NCBI RefSeq assembly: GCF_045062745.1
Contig: NZ_JBJGED010000010.1
Location: forward strand, 151,219 to 215,218
Reading direction: 5' to 3'
DNA: 64,000 nucleotides
Source: Paenibacillus_AA sp045062745
GTDB lineage: Bacteria > Bacillota > Bacilli > Paenibacillales > NBRC-103111
How positions within the stretch are numbered: position 1 is the stretch's first letter; every line of letters begins with the position of its first letter. Positions 34,845 through 43,500 of this stretch are shown piece after piece. The notes under the pieces are model-generated. The model ran no database searches and was not told where the DNA came from. It saw only the letters and a list, made by a program, of their open reading frames with translations. The translations under genes and the position numbers were made by a program.

Positions 34845-35779
34845 CGGGGGCGATGAAGGAGGAGCGAGTGCCGGAGCTTCCGGAGCGGGTTCACAATTGG
34901 ATTCGCCAGTCCGTGAGCCCGGATGCGGCGATCCACTCCGCCGAGCGGCTGCAGGGCAGTACCTCGTCGACGCTCCATGCGGTGAAGCTCCGGCTGAACG
35001 GGACCGTGCAAGAAGTGGTGGTCCGCCAATACGACAATGCGAAGTGGCTGGAAGAGGAGCCTGACGTCCCTCATCATGAAGCCGACAGCCTCCGCTGGGC
35101 GAACCGAGCGGGGTTGCCCGCACCTCAGCTGCTCGCGTTCGATCCGACCGGAGCAGAGTGCGGCATGCCGGCGCTGCTCATGTCCCGGCAGCCCGGCTCC
35201 GTATGGCTGCTGCCGGCGGACATGGAGGCGTGGGTGCACGGTCTGGCGGAGATGTCGGCCCGAATCCACCGCACGCCCACGGACGGCTTCCCGTGGACTT
35301 ACTATACATACCAAGATCCGGCCACGATCGGCCGGCAAACATGGTCGCGCTGCCCGGACGTATGGGACGCCGCAATGCGGTATGCCGCCGGGACGAGGCC
35401 CCAGCCTCCGGAGCGGTTCCTGCACCGGGATTACCACCCGGGCAATGTGCTGTGGACAGACGGCCGTGTCAGCGGCGTCGTCGATTGGCCCAGCGCATGT
35501 ATCGGTCCGGCCGGAGTCGACGTCGGCCACTGCCGCGTCAACCTGGTCGAGCTGTTCGGCGTCGAGACGGCCGACGCCTACTTGCGAGCTTACGAGCACT
35601 TTGCGGGACCGTCGTTCCAATACGACCCTTATTGGGATATCGACGCCTTGGTCAATATCCTGTACGGCGAGCCGCAGGTGTATCCGGGCTGGGCTCCGTT
35701 CGGCGTGACCGGCTTGACCGATTCGCTCCTGCGGGCGCGGCTAGACGATTATGTGTGCAGCCTCATGGCACGTATATGA
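34841..35779 (+). CDS. Phosphotransferase (APH/choline-kinase-like)
   Basis: 312 aa. Protein-kinase-like fold with catalytic loop FLHRDYHPGNVLWTDGRV (HxDxxxxN) and metal-binding GVVDWPSACIGP. Despite the APH name this broad family mostly phosphorylates metabolites, so antibiotic resistance is not claimed. ATG 34841 overlaps the Nudix stop. Confidence 0.9.
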   Translation: MTGAMKEERVPELPERVHNWIRQSVSPDAAIHSAERLQGSTSSTLHAVKLRLNGTVQEVVVRQYDNAKWLEEEPDVPHHEADSLRWANRAGLPAPQLLAFDPTGAECGMPALLMSRQPGSVWLLPADMEAWVHGLAEMSARIHRTPTDGFPWTYYTYQDPATIGRQTWSRCPDVWDAAMRYAAGTRPQPPERFLHRDYHPGNVLWTDGRVSGVVDWPSACIGPAGVDVGHCRVNLVELFGVETADAYLRAYEHFAGPSFQYDPYWDIDALVNILYGEPQVYPGWAPFGVTGLTDSLLRARLDDYVCSLMARI

Positions 35780-35819
35780 ACCTTGCGGCGCTCAAACCAA
35801 ATAATAGGAGTGTGCACCT

Positions 35820-36128
35820 ATGCCTAGATACGAGCATCTAGTCTCGTTCAAGTTCAAAGACCCGCTGCCGGCTGTGAAGGAGCAGGAGCTGCTGGACACG
35901 CTGAGGTCGTTCAAGGGCCGTATTCCCGGAATCGTGGAAGTGACGGCCGGTGTGAACGTAACCGAAGAAACGGACAATATCCACGGGTACACGTTAGGAC
36001 TGCGCGTTACGTTCGAAGACCGGGAATCGCTTCGCACCTACGGGCCGCATCCGGTTCATCAGCATTTCGTAAGCTTGCTGGAAGGGCTGCTGGACAATGT
36101 CGTCGTCATCGACTACCCCATTTTATAA
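35820..36128 (+). CDS. Dabb (stress-responsive A/B barrel) protein
   Basis: 102 aa, dimeric alpha-beta barrel: YEHLVSFKFKD, LLDTLRSFKGRIPGIVEVTAG, YTLGLRVTFEDRESLRTYGPHPVHQHF. This is the Dabb domain found in small cytosolic proteins of unclear function. Its 3' end overlaps the convergent HxlR gene by 6 bp. Confidence 0.9.
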   Translation: MPRYEHLVSFKFKDPLPAVKEQELLDTLRSFKGRIPGIVEVTAGVNVTEETDNIHGYTLGLRVTFEDRESLRTYGPHPVHQHFVSLLEGLLDNVVVIDYPIL

Positions 36129-36518
36129 GGAGGCCGCCTCAGGCTCCGGGAAGTCGTTCCACCGGGCTGCCCACTTGGTCATCTCCATCAGGGCAGCCTT
36201 GAAGTCTTGCCCCTTCTCCGTTAGCGAATATTCCACCGAGACCGGCACGGTCGGAATAACCCGGCGATTGACGATGCCGTTCTTCTCCAGATGCCGGAGC
36301 GTGTCGGTCAGCGATTGCGTCTTGATCAAGGCGGCGTCGCGCTGCAGCTGCTTGAACCGCTTCGGCCCTTCCTGCAGCTCAGCGATGACCAGGAACGCCC
36401 ATTTCGCGCCCAGAATCGTAAGGACATGGCAAATATGATGATCGTTCGACGCCTTTCCTTCGGCCTTCACTACGACCTTCGCTTCAGCATTCCCTTCCTG
36501 CAAGTTCTCGTTCTCCAT
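36123..36518 (-). CDS. HxlR-family winged-helix regulator
   Basis: 131 aa. After a 25-residue acidic N-terminus comes the HxlR core CHVLTILGAKWAFLVIAEL, GPKRFKQLQRDAALIKTQSLTDTLRHLEKNGIVNRR and VPVSVEYSLTEKG. The Cys near the start of the core is the position that senses electrophiles or oxidants in YodB/HypR-type members. GGAGGG precedes ATG 36518. It is divergent from an MFS transporter with two palindromes between them, so it probably represses both. Confidence 0.93.
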   Translation of the reverse strand: MENENLQEGNAEAKVVVKAEGKASNDHHICHVLTILGAKWAFLVIAELQEGPKRFKQLQRDAALIKTQSLTDTLRHLEKNGIVNRRVIPTVPVSVEYSLTEKGQDFKAALMEMTKWAARWNDFPEPEAASL

Positions 36519-36541
36519 CGTAATCCCTCCTGCTATTACTT

Positions 36542-36554
36542 ACTAATAATTAGT
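36542..36554. promoter_or_regulatory. Palindromic operator 1 upstream of the HxlR gene
   Basis: ACTAATAATTAGT, inverted repeat ACTAA-N3-TTAGT, 24 bp from the regulator start. The block TTACTTACTA just before and within it also occurs in the yceI leader. Confidence 0.6.
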
Positions 36555-36593
36555 TGATCCAAATATCGTGACTATGTCCATTTACATTGCCTC

Positions 36594-36608
36594 CTTACAT
36601 TATGTAAG
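36594..36608. promoter_or_regulatory. Palindromic operator 2 between HxlR and MFS genes
   Basis: CTTACATTATGTAAG is a perfect 7-bp inverted repeat around one T, in the middle of the divergent region. Confidence 0.65.
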
Positions 36609-36704
36609 CAACCCCCTTATAATGTCAATCAACGGCCGACGCATGTGCTAGCCATGCGGGCTACGCTCTCCGGAGCGAGTTGACGTTGGAAAGGGAGATG
36701 CACC

Positions 36705-37892
36705 ATGTACAAACCATTTCAAATCTATATGCTTGCCCTAGGGGGCTTCTTAACCGCCGTAGCCGAACTGGTGGTAGCCGGCATCCTGAATACCGTCGCG
36801 GCGGATCTGAATATTTCGGTCGCGCTTGCCGGACAGCTGATTACCGCGTACTCGCTCGCGTTCGCCATCGGGACGCCGATTTTGACCGCACTGACTTCCC
36901 GGATGGATCGGAAAAGGGTGCTGATTGCGGCGCTCGCTTTCTTTATTGCGGGAAGTTTGATTTCCTTTCTCAGCCCGAATATCTCCGTGTTGATGGTCTC
37001 GCGGGTCCTGCTCGGCCTGAGCGGCGGCGTCTTCCTCGTCGCTGCGATGAGCGCGGTCACCAAGCTCGTGCCCGCCGAATCGATCGGACGCGCGATGAGT
37101 CTGCTGGCGCTAGGCTTCAGCCTGGCGTTCGTGCTCGGGGTGCCGATCGGAATCTCCATCGCGAACCGCTATGATTGGCACGTCATCTTCCTGCTGCTTG
37201 CTCTTGTCGCCCTGGCCATCCTGATCGGCATCGCACGGATCCTGCCTTCGATCGAAGGCGATGCGCCCAGCTCGGCGGCCGGGCAATTCCGAGTGATGAC
37301 GAATCCGGTTGTCGTTTTCGGGCTGCTGATGTCTTTATTGTGGAGTACCGGCAATTCCGTGCAGTTCACGTTCATCAATCCGTACTTGGAAGCCGTTTTT
37401 CGAATGAATGCCTCCCAGATCAGTCTCGTCATGGTCGGGTTCGGCCTGTTCGGGGTGCTCGGCTCGCGATTCGGCGGGTATGGTGTAGACCGTTGGGGTA
37501 CCGTCAACATGTTGACCGGGTCGCTGGCGGCCGGTATCGTTTCTTTCGCGCTCTTGCCGTTAGCCGCGGGCTCGCTCTGGGTCGGATTGCTGCTGCTCAT
37601 GGTGTGGGTGACTTCGATGTTCGCGAGCGCCCCCGCACTGAATACGTATTTCGTGCAAAAGGCTCCTGAATCGGCGAACCTCGTTCTAAGCTTGAATATG
37701 TCGTTCACTCATGTAGGGCTGGCACTGGGTGCAGGGGCCGGCGGAGTGCTCATCGAGTATTCCTCCGATGCCGGGTACAATCCGTGGCTGGCCGCAGCCG
37801 CACTCGTGCTCGCGCTAGCAGCCGCGCTCGGCTCCTTCGCTAGTGCCCGGAGGCCGCTTCGTGATACAATGCTTCTATCCAGACCGGAATGA
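36705..37892 (+). CDS. MFS efflux transporter (DHA1/AraJ type)
   Basis: 395 aa, 12 hydrophobic segments beginning IYMLALGGFLTAVAELVVAG. The DHA1 loop is TALTSRMDRKRVLIAALAFF, with the antiporter-like VLGVPIGISIANRYDW in TM5. Probably exports a toxic small molecule or sugar. It is divergent from the HxlR gene and likely induced by whatever that regulator senses. It is followed within 20 nt by the Lin0512-type gene. Confidence 0.9.
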   Translation: MYKPFQIYMLALGGFLTAVAELVVAGILNTVAADLNISVALAGQLITAYSLAFAIGTPILTALTSRMDRKRVLIAALAFFIAGSLISFLSPNISVLMVSRVLLGLSGGVFLVAAMSAVTKLVPAESIGRAMSLLALGFSLAFVLGVPIGISIANRYDWHVIFLLLALVALAILIGIARILPSIEGDAPSSAAGQFRVMTNPVVVFGLLMSLLWSTGNSVQFTFINPYLEAVFRMNASQISLVMVGFGLFGVLGSRFGGYGVDRWGTVNMLTGSLAAGIVSFALLPLAAGSLWVGLLLLMVWVTSMFASAPALNTYFVQKAPESANLVLSLNMSFTHVGLALGAGAGGVLIEYSSDAGYNPWLAAAALVLALAAALGSFASARRPLRDTMLLSRPE

Positions 37893-37911
37893 GGCAGAAG
37901 GAGCGATCAAG

Positions 37912-38271
37912 TTGGACAAGGTAATGTTTATAGAAATCGGCATGGGCATCGACCTGCACGGGCAGAACGTGACGAAGGCGTCCGTTCGTGCGGTGCAGAA
38001 TGCGATCCACCATAACTCGATGCCCGGGATCCGTTCCGTGTTGCCTGAGGGCGATCTGAACCGAATGAAGGTGAACGTGCGTCTGGCTGTGCCGGCCGAT
38101 GCGGACCGGCTCGATCTCGAGGCGGTTCGGGCGGAGCTGCCGTACGGCCAAGTCACGTTCGACGTCGTAGCCGGCGGCATGCTCACGTCGAGCGGGATCG
38201 TGCTGGCCGACAAGGCCGACCGGAACGATCTGGCCTATATCGTGATTGCCTCGGTTGAAGTGGGGTATTGA
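37912..38271 (+). CDS. Lin0512 family protein
   Basis: 119 aa from TTG 37912, 8 nt after AAGGAG. Sequence MFIEIGMGIDLHGQ, KASVRAVQNAIHHNSMPGI, LEAVRAELPYGQVTFDVV and GGMLTSSGIVLADK matches the small conserved Lin0512 family. Function unknown. It directly follows the MFS gene and directly precedes a short unknown gene, apparently in one operon. Confidence 0.85.
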   Translation: MDKVMFIEIGMGIDLHGQNVTKASVRAVQNAIHHNSMPGIRSVLPEGDLNRMKVNVRLAVPADADRLDLEAVRAELPYGQVTFDVVAGGMLTSSGIVLADKADRNDLAYIVIASVEVGY

Positions 38272-38276
38272 ACGCT

Positions 38277-38519
38277 ATGGTCACGGTTCAAATCTCCGTG
38301 GTGGGAAGCGAAGTCCGTTACGATATCATTTCCGGCATCGAATCTTTGGAAAACGGGGGCTTTCCAATCTCGGTCACCACGACTCGCGACAAGCTTCGTC
38401 AGTGGGAGGAAGCAAGTGGAGCCGGAGCTTTCCGGAAGGCCGCCGAGGATGTGTGGACCCGCAACGGAAGCATTCAAGCGCAATTCCGCTATGTCGATGC
38501 TGCGGGACAAGAGCTATAG
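38277..38519 (+). CDS. Small conserved-looking protein of unknown function
   Basis: 80 aa, MVTVQISVVGSEVRYDIISG to AQFRYVDAAGQEL. The beta-alpha pattern is plausible for a small globular protein, but I do not recognise it. GTGGGG lies about 11 nt upstream of ATG 38277; a TTG at 38268 overlapping the previous stop is an alternative. It is followed by a strong hairpin. Confidence 0.6.
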   Translation: MVTVQISVVGSEVRYDIISGIESLENGGFPISVTTTRDKLRQWEEASGAGAFRKAAEDVWTRNGSIQAQFRYVDAAGQEL

Positions 38520-38549
38520 CAGCCCCATACGTTTCTTGATTTTTCAGAC

Positions 38550-38601
38550 ATTATGAAAGCCCTCTGAATCCAGGTAATTGGATCCGGAGGGCTTTCATAA
38601 T
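38550..38601. terminator. Long perfect hairpin after the MFS operon
   Basis: 15-bp perfect stem 38550-38564 / 38587-38601, extended by ATCCA/TGGAT inside. It lacks a long U-tract; it marks the boundary where base composition drops. Confidence 0.7.
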
Positions 38602-38618
38602 GAATTCGTATTCAAGTA

Positions 38619-38666
38619 TTGACCTTATAGGTAAATGATCTTATAATAAATACTGACCTAACAGGT
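38619..38666 (+). promoter_or_regulatory. TetR-controlled promoter with two operators
   Basis: TTGACC 38619-38624, a 17-bp spacer and TATAAT 38642-38647. Inverted repeats ACCT-N3-AGGT lie at 38622-38632, over the -35, and at 38656-38666, near the start point. Both sit in the longer shared block GACCT(N3)AGGTAAAT. Binding would block transcription of the TetR gene and probably the genes after it. Confidence 0.8.
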
Positions 38667-38693
38667 AAATATAAATATAAATAGGTGGTTATC

Positions 38694-39317
38694 ATGCTTT
38701 CTAAAATCTCGAATCTGGAACCCAAAAGAAGGGATGCTATTTTAAATGCAGCATTAAAGGAATTTGCCACGAAGGGATTTGACGATGCCTCGACCAATGT
38801 CATTGCAAAAGAGTCCGGGATTTCAAAGGGGTTAATGTTCCACTATGTAAATAACAAAAAGGACCTTTTTCTATTCCTTTATGATTACTGCACAGAGATG
38901 ATTGATAAAGAATATCTCGATTTAATGAACTTTAACGAAAAAGATATTTTTTTAAGACTGCAGCAATCCTATCTTCTACAGATTGAGTTACTGCAAAAAC
39001 ATCCTTGGATTTTCGAGTTTATTAAAATTACGGCCATTACTAAGTCTGATGAAATCAATAAGGAGTTGGAAAAAAGAGAAAACGAGAAACAATCATTATG
39101 CCATGCATCAATGTTTGATATTGTTGATGAATCTAAATTCAGAGAAGGGCTGGACGTTGAAAGATGCAAACAGCTTATTTTTTGGGCGAATATTGGTTTT
39201 ACAAATCAAATCCTGGAGCGTATTAGAAACTCGGAAATCACTGAATTGGATTATGACAATATTGTTGCAGAACTTGATGGTTATCTTAATGAACTCAAGA
39301 AAGTCTTTTATAAATAG
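38694..39317 (+). CDS. TetR/AcrR family repressor
   Basis: 207 aa. HTH N-terminus RRDAILNAALKEFATKGFDDASTNVIAKESGISKG, then the LMFHYVNNKKDLF helix. The C-terminal ligand domain is diverged. Clearly AT-rich with AAA/TTT/ATT-heavy codons, unlike the genes before it, which suggests transfer. ATG 38694 has AGGTGG 5 nt upstream. Two ACCT-N3-AGGT operators in its own promoter point to autorepression. Confidence 0.92.
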   Translation: MLSKISNLEPKRRDAILNAALKEFATKGFDDASTNVIAKESGISKGLMFHYVNNKKDLFLFLYDYCTEMIDKEYLDLMNFNEKDIFLRLQQSYLLQIELLQKHPWIFEFIKITAITKSDEINKELEKRENEKQSLCHASMFDIVDESKFREGLDVERCKQLIFWANIGFTNQILERIRNSEITELDYDNIVAELDGYLNELKKVFYK

Positions 39318-39399
39318 CAAGTATGATCGTCATATTCAATGAGAAAGGGACAACATCGATACCGGAGCATGAGGAAAAATAGGAGGTCTCGATACAGGG

Positions 39400-40356
39400 A
39401 TGAAAGTTTCTACAAACAAACGCCATGGTGATAAGTCCTTTGGCGGTGGATGTCCAATTGGAAGGTTCTACAACGTGGAAGGACGAAACTTGGTACTCGA
39501 CTGTTCCGGGACTGGAAGTCCGGCAGTAGTATTTATACCGGCAGCTGGTATGGTCGGACTTGATTACCTAAATATCCACAAAAAAATTAGTCAGCGTACA
39601 ACATCAGTGATCTATGATCGAGCGGGAACGGGTTGGAGCGATCAGGTTAAGCTGCCTCGAAGTGCTCACGAGGTCACGGATGAATTGCGTAGTCTGTTGC
39701 AAGCCGCAGGAATACCAGCTCCCTATCTGTTCGTCGGCCATTCGTTGGGTGGAGTATACTCACGTCGGTACGCCCAACGTTTTCCAGATGAGGTGGCCGG
39801 CATGCTTCTGTTAGAACCAGCTCACGAGGACTTTCTTGGCCATACAATAAAGAAACGCTACCTACTTCAGCAAGGCATTGCCTTCATTCGGACATTATTA
39901 ACTTACAAGCGGATCTTTCGTGGTTTATTCGATCAGATGTTTGCAGAATGGCCAGATTCTATACGCGAACCGCTGATTGAATATCATCTCAGAACATTAA
40001 TGAAAACGTTTACGGAAAGGAAGAATTTGAACAGCGAGCTCTATAAGGAAGTCCGTGAAGGAGGAGACATACCTGATATCCCGATGATGGTGGTTACAGC
40101 GCTCGGGATCGACCCCTTCATGACTCCGATCATGAGTGAATCATTCCTGCGTGAGACTATTGATCCCTTCAATAATATTAAAAAGTCGGTCTATACAAAA
40201 TTAGCAAATTCAGTTCCGCGCGGGGAGCATCGAATACTCCAAAATGCCGGACATACCACGATCCACACGGATTGTCCTGACGAGGTGGTCGAAGCGATCT
40301 GGAACTTACTCGACTTGAGCAAAAACGCTCAGTTTTGGACCAATAAGAAGGGGTGA
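39400..40356 (+). CDS. Alpha/beta hydrolase
   Basis: 318 aa. Nucleophile elbow FVGHSLGGVYS, oxyanion region VFIPAAGMVG, YDRAGTGWSD strand, acid and His near LQNAGHTTIHTDCPDEV. No signal peptide. The substrate is unknown; ester, lactone or epoxide are all possible. AGGAGG precedes the ATG. It lies between the TetR gene and an MBL-fold gene, 4 nt from the latter, so these form an operon presumably controlled by TetR. Moderately AT-rich. Confidence 0.9.
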   Translation: MKVSTNKRHGDKSFGGGCPIGRFYNVEGRNLVLDCSGTGSPAVVFIPAAGMVGLDYLNIHKKISQRTTSVIYDRAGTGWSDQVKLPRSAHEVTDELRSLLQAAGIPAPYLFVGHSLGGVYSRRYAQRFPDEVAGMLLLEPAHEDFLGHTIKKRYLLQQGIAFIRTLLTYKRIFRGLFDQMFAEWPDSIREPLIEYHLRTLMKTFTERKNLNSELYKEVREGGDIPDIPMMVVTALGIDPFMTPIMSESFLRETIDPFNNIKKSVYTKLANSVPRGEHRILQNAGHTTIHTDCPDEVVEAIWNLLDLSKNAQFWTNKKG

Positions 40357-40360
40357 GATC

Positions 40361-41101
40361 ATGCGCTCAAACGGTTATAAGATGTTAAGCTTGCCTCTAG
40401 ACGTACCTGGAGGTTCAGATGAAATTCATCCTGTTTTGCTATGGGATGAGAAGACCGCAGTCTTAATCGACACCGGTACCCCCGGAATGTCGAAGCAGAT
40501 TATCAGTGCTATCGAGGAGTCGGGGGTACCTTTTTCTAGGGTAAAGTTCATTATTCTAACTCATCAGGATATTGACCATATTGGCAGCCTTGATGAAATG
40601 ATTCGGCAGGCAAGAGCGGATTTGGAAGTGTTCGCTCACGAACTGGATAAACCCTATATCGAAGGGAAACTTCCCCTTCTTAAGCTAAATCTTGAAAGCA
40701 TGGCTTGGCAATTGGCCGGATTACCCGAGGAAGAGCAGCTGAGTCTTGTATCCCATCTCCAGGATAATCCCCCTAGAGGAAGGGTTGATCATGCTCTTAA
40801 AGATGGACAGGAACTGCCATTCTGCGGCGGTATTCAAGTGATTCATACGCCGGGTCACACACCTGGTCATATCAGTCTCTATCTGAAACGATATAAAACA
40901 TTAATTATGGGGGATTCTTCCTACAGTATTAACGGGGTGATTCAAGGTCCTCACTCACATTCGACACCAGATATGCAGACGGCCGTGCGGTCGTTGGAAA
41001 AATGTTTAGAATATGAATTAGAAGCAGCCATCTGTTATCACGGTGGTTTATGTACCGGTGATATTCACAACCAGATCCGTCAAAGTGTTCAACCGATCTG
41101 A
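40361..41101 (+). CDS. MBL-fold metallohydrolase
   Basis: 246 aa. The metal-site motif is LTHQDIDHIGS (HxxxDH, with Gln in place of the usual His at position 2), then HTPGHTPGHISLY, IMGDSSYS and CYHGG near the end. Family members include lactonases, glyoxalases and arylsulfatases; it is not a classical beta-lactamase. It lies 4 nt after the alpha/beta hydrolase, so the two probably act on the same compound. Confidence 0.9.
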   Translation: MRSNGYKMLSLPLDVPGGSDEIHPVLLWDEKTAVLIDTGTPGMSKQIISAIEESGVPFSRVKFIILTHQDIDHIGSLDEMIRQARADLEVFAHELDKPYIEGKLPLLKLNLESMAWQLAGLPEEEQLSLVSHLQDNPPRGRVDHALKDGQELPFCGGIQVIHTPGHTPGHISLYLKRYKTLIMGDSSYSINGVIQGPHSHSTPDMQTAVRSLEKCLEYELEAAICYHGGLCTGDIHNQIRQSVQPI

Positions 41102-41184
41102 ACTTCTGAAGAGATGGCTTTCCGGATATTTGAATAGATTAGAAGAACGCATGGAGGCAATAGACGGGACCCAGGGGTGATGGT

Positions 41185-42090
41185 ATGGATAAGGATCAAT
41201 TGAGAAGGTTGGAGAAATCGATTCGTGTAAATTTTCCGGAATTTCCGATTCAAAGCGCCCGGAAGCTTGGAGAAGGGATGATGAGTGTTGCCATCCTGAT
41301 TAATGAACAGTGGGTATTCCGCTTTCCCAAAAATGAGGAAGGGGCGGAGGACTTGGAGAAGGAAATCAAGATCATGCATATGCTGGCGGAACGCATCACG
41401 CTCGCCATTCCTAAGTTTGACTATGTGGGCAAACAATACAATGGCCTGCCATTCGTCGGTTACCGGAGACTGCCGGGTGAGATATTGGGAGAGGATTCCG
41501 TCCCGTCGCTCCCCGCTGCTGAGCGAAGTACGATCGCTGGGCAGATCGCAACGTTCATCGATGAGTTAAGCTCATTTCCCGTGGCCATAGCCAGAAAACT
41601 GGGCGTACCGGAAGTTGATCTTCGCAGTGAATTCGTAGAGTTGTTTAAGCAAATTAAACTAAACGTTTTTCCCCAACTTGATCTAGCGATGCAAAAGTAT
41701 ATTGTTTCCCGTTTTGAAAATCATTTTAATCATCCGAGTAATTTTCATTACTCGCCGACATTAATCCATGCAGACCTTTCTCCGGATCATTATCTTATCG
41801 ATCCAATTGATCGCAAGTTGACGGGGATCATCGATTTCGGCGACCTTCAGATCACCGACCCGGATTATGAGTACACCTATATCCTCGAAGATTGCGGTGA
41901 GGACTTTGCCCGCCAAGTCATGGAATCAAGAGAAAAAGTGGATATCGCAAGCAAGTTGAAGAAAGTTTCATTTTTCGTATTGGCAGGCCATCTCGCATAC
42001 ATTGCGGAAGGCGTCACTCGGGGAAATCGGGATTGGGTAAAAGAGGGGATCGAGGCGGTTCGCTCGGAAATGGCAAACGGGACGAAGTAA
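41185..42090 (+). CDS. Aminoglycoside phosphotransferase-family kinase
   Basis: 301 aa. N-lobe FRFPKNEEGAEDLEKEIKIM, catalytic loop TLIHADLSPDHYLIDP (HxDxxxxH/N) and metal-binding IIDFGDLQITDPDYEY. The motif set resembles the APH(2'')/MphA-like branch, which includes real resistance enzymes as well as metabolite kinases. The gene is intermediate in GC and lies in the AT-richer island. Resistance is only a possibility. Confidence 0.88.
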   Translation: MDKDQLRRLEKSIRVNFPEFPIQSARKLGEGMMSVAILINEQWVFRFPKNEEGAEDLEKEIKIMHMLAERITLAIPKFDYVGKQYNGLPFVGYRRLPGEILGEDSVPSLPAAERSTIAGQIATFIDELSSFPVAIARKLGVPEVDLRSEFVELFKQIKLNVFPQLDLAMQKYIVSRFENHFNHPSNFHYSPTLIHADLSPDHYLIDPIDRKLTGIIDFGDLQITDPDYEYTYILEDCGEDFARQVMESREKVDIASKLKKVSFFVLAGHLAYIAEGVTRGNRDWVKEGIEAVRSEMANGTK

Positions 42091-42171
42091 CGTTTATAAA
42101 TATACATGACTTGATGGCCTCAGTGGACTTTTTTCGCCCGGCCTGACGGCTATATGCTTGGAGCGTTGCGA

Positions 42172-43455
42172 ATGAAAGCTTTCAATATTGGAAGGCGGAT
42201 ATACTGGAAAAACCTGCTGACGTATTTAGCATTTTCCGCGGTTGCGCTTATCTTCGGGATCGTCACTGTTGTTGGGGTCAGCGCGGTAAGCGCTGATCCG
42301 GCGGTTTTTCTGTTGTCCGGGGCGCTTCTCTATTTCATGCTCTATGGCCTCTTGATCCGCTGGCAACACCGCCGTTCCGTGAGGTGGACCAGGTCGGCGT
42401 ATACGGTGGGGATTGCTGTTCTAGGCGCTGCATCCTTCCTGTTTTTGAAGCCTCTGAACGATCCGGCCTCGGTCCCGACTTCCGATGACGGAGTCCGATA
42501 TTGGCGTTTATCCACGGGCTCATCGATTGCCTATGTTCATGTCGAAGCAAAAGGGGACAAGCGGCCTTCTCCGATTGTTTTCCTGCACGGAGGACCCGGG
42601 ACGCCGGATATGGCGGGGGACGTCCGCTTCTTCAGTAGACTCGCTGACGAAGGATACGACGTTTATATTTACGATCAGGTAGGCTCGGGGCGATCGTCGC
42701 GGCTGAACGATCCGAGAGACTACGGGATTCTTCGGGACGTTGCCGATCTGGAGGCGATCCGGCATCAAATCGGAGCGGAACGGATGATTTTAATCGGACA
42801 TTCCTACGGTTGCGAAATTATCGCGGACTACATGGCCGGATACCCTGACCAAGTGGAGAAAGCGGTGTTCTCGTCACCAGGCGCGATCAACCCGAAGGAT
42901 ACGAGCGACGCAGGCTTGACAGGGAAATTGGATGAGGCCCAGCTGCGCGAGTTGTACGCAAACTTGTTGCAGCCGCGGGCGCTGCTCGTATATGCCTTGC
43001 TGCAGGTCAACCCGGAAGCCGCACATCGTTTGGCGGGCGACGAGGAGATGGACGCGCGGTTCGATCGCGTGTACGCGGCAACTGAGCCGGCTCTACATGC
43101 GAAAGGCAAACGGTCTGGACAGCGAATCCACGGTCTCGGTTTCTACGCGAACCAATTTCCGCAATCCCGGACCGCTCCGGAGAGTCCGGATCCGCGGCAA
43201 GCACTAGCGCGACTGAACGCTCCCGCGCTAATCCTCAAAGGCTCGGATGATTATTTGTCATGGTCCTCGGCTATGGATTACCGTAATGCGCTGCGAAATT
43301 CCCAGCTCGTCTATTTGGAAGAAGCCGGGCACAATCTTTACCAGGACCAGCCCACGCTTGCCCGGGAGCTGATTGTATCCTTTCTCGCGGGTCGCCCCCT
43401 GCCCCTTCGCCCTTACGAGGAGGTGTCGCCACCGGCTACGTTTCGGGGACCGTGA
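42172..43455 (+). CDS. Membrane-anchored alpha/beta hydrolase (proline iminopeptidase-like)
   Basis: 427 aa. Four hydrophobic segments fill residues 10-105 (LLTYLAFSAVALIFGIV; VFLLSGALLYFMLYGLLI; GIAVLGAASFLFL). The hydrolase domain follows: IVFLHGGPGTPDMAGD (HGGPG oxyanion motif of the S33 family), YDQVGSGRSS, LIGHSYGCEII nucleophile elbow and the final EAGHNLYQDQP His. The active domain should face outward. ATG 42172 has GGAG 9 nt upstream. Confidence 0.88.
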   Translation: MKAFNIGRRIYWKNLLTYLAFSAVALIFGIVTVVGVSAVSADPAVFLLSGALLYFMLYGLLIRWQHRRSVRWTRSAYTVGIAVLGAASFLFLKPLNDPASVPTSDDGVRYWRLSTGSSIAYVHVEAKGDKRPSPIVFLHGGPGTPDMAGDVRFFSRLADEGYDVYIYDQVGSGRSSRLNDPRDYGILRDVADLEAIRHQIGAERMILIGHSYGCEIIADYMAGYPDQVEKAVFSSPGAINPKDTSDAGLTGKLDEAQLRELYANLLQPRALLVYALLQVNPEAAHRLAGDEEMDARFDRVYAATEPALHAKGKRSGQRIHGLGFYANQFPQSRTAPESPDPRQALARLNAPALILKGSDDYLSWSSAMDYRNALRNSQLVYLEEAGHNLYQDQPTLARELIVSFLAGRPLPLRPYEEVSPPATFRGP

Positions 43456-43500
43456 ATAGCAGCGTGTAACGTACTGGAACTATGCATTGACAAGAAAAAG

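Noticed and set aside
40361..41101. Metallo-beta-lactamase resistance gene
   Set aside because: No signal peptide, and the metal motif (HQDIDH) and length fit general MBL-fold hydrolases.
34841..42090. Aminoglycoside resistance genes
   Set aside because: The two APH-fold genes show only general kinase motifs; most members of this superfamily act on metabolites, so a resistance call is not supported.
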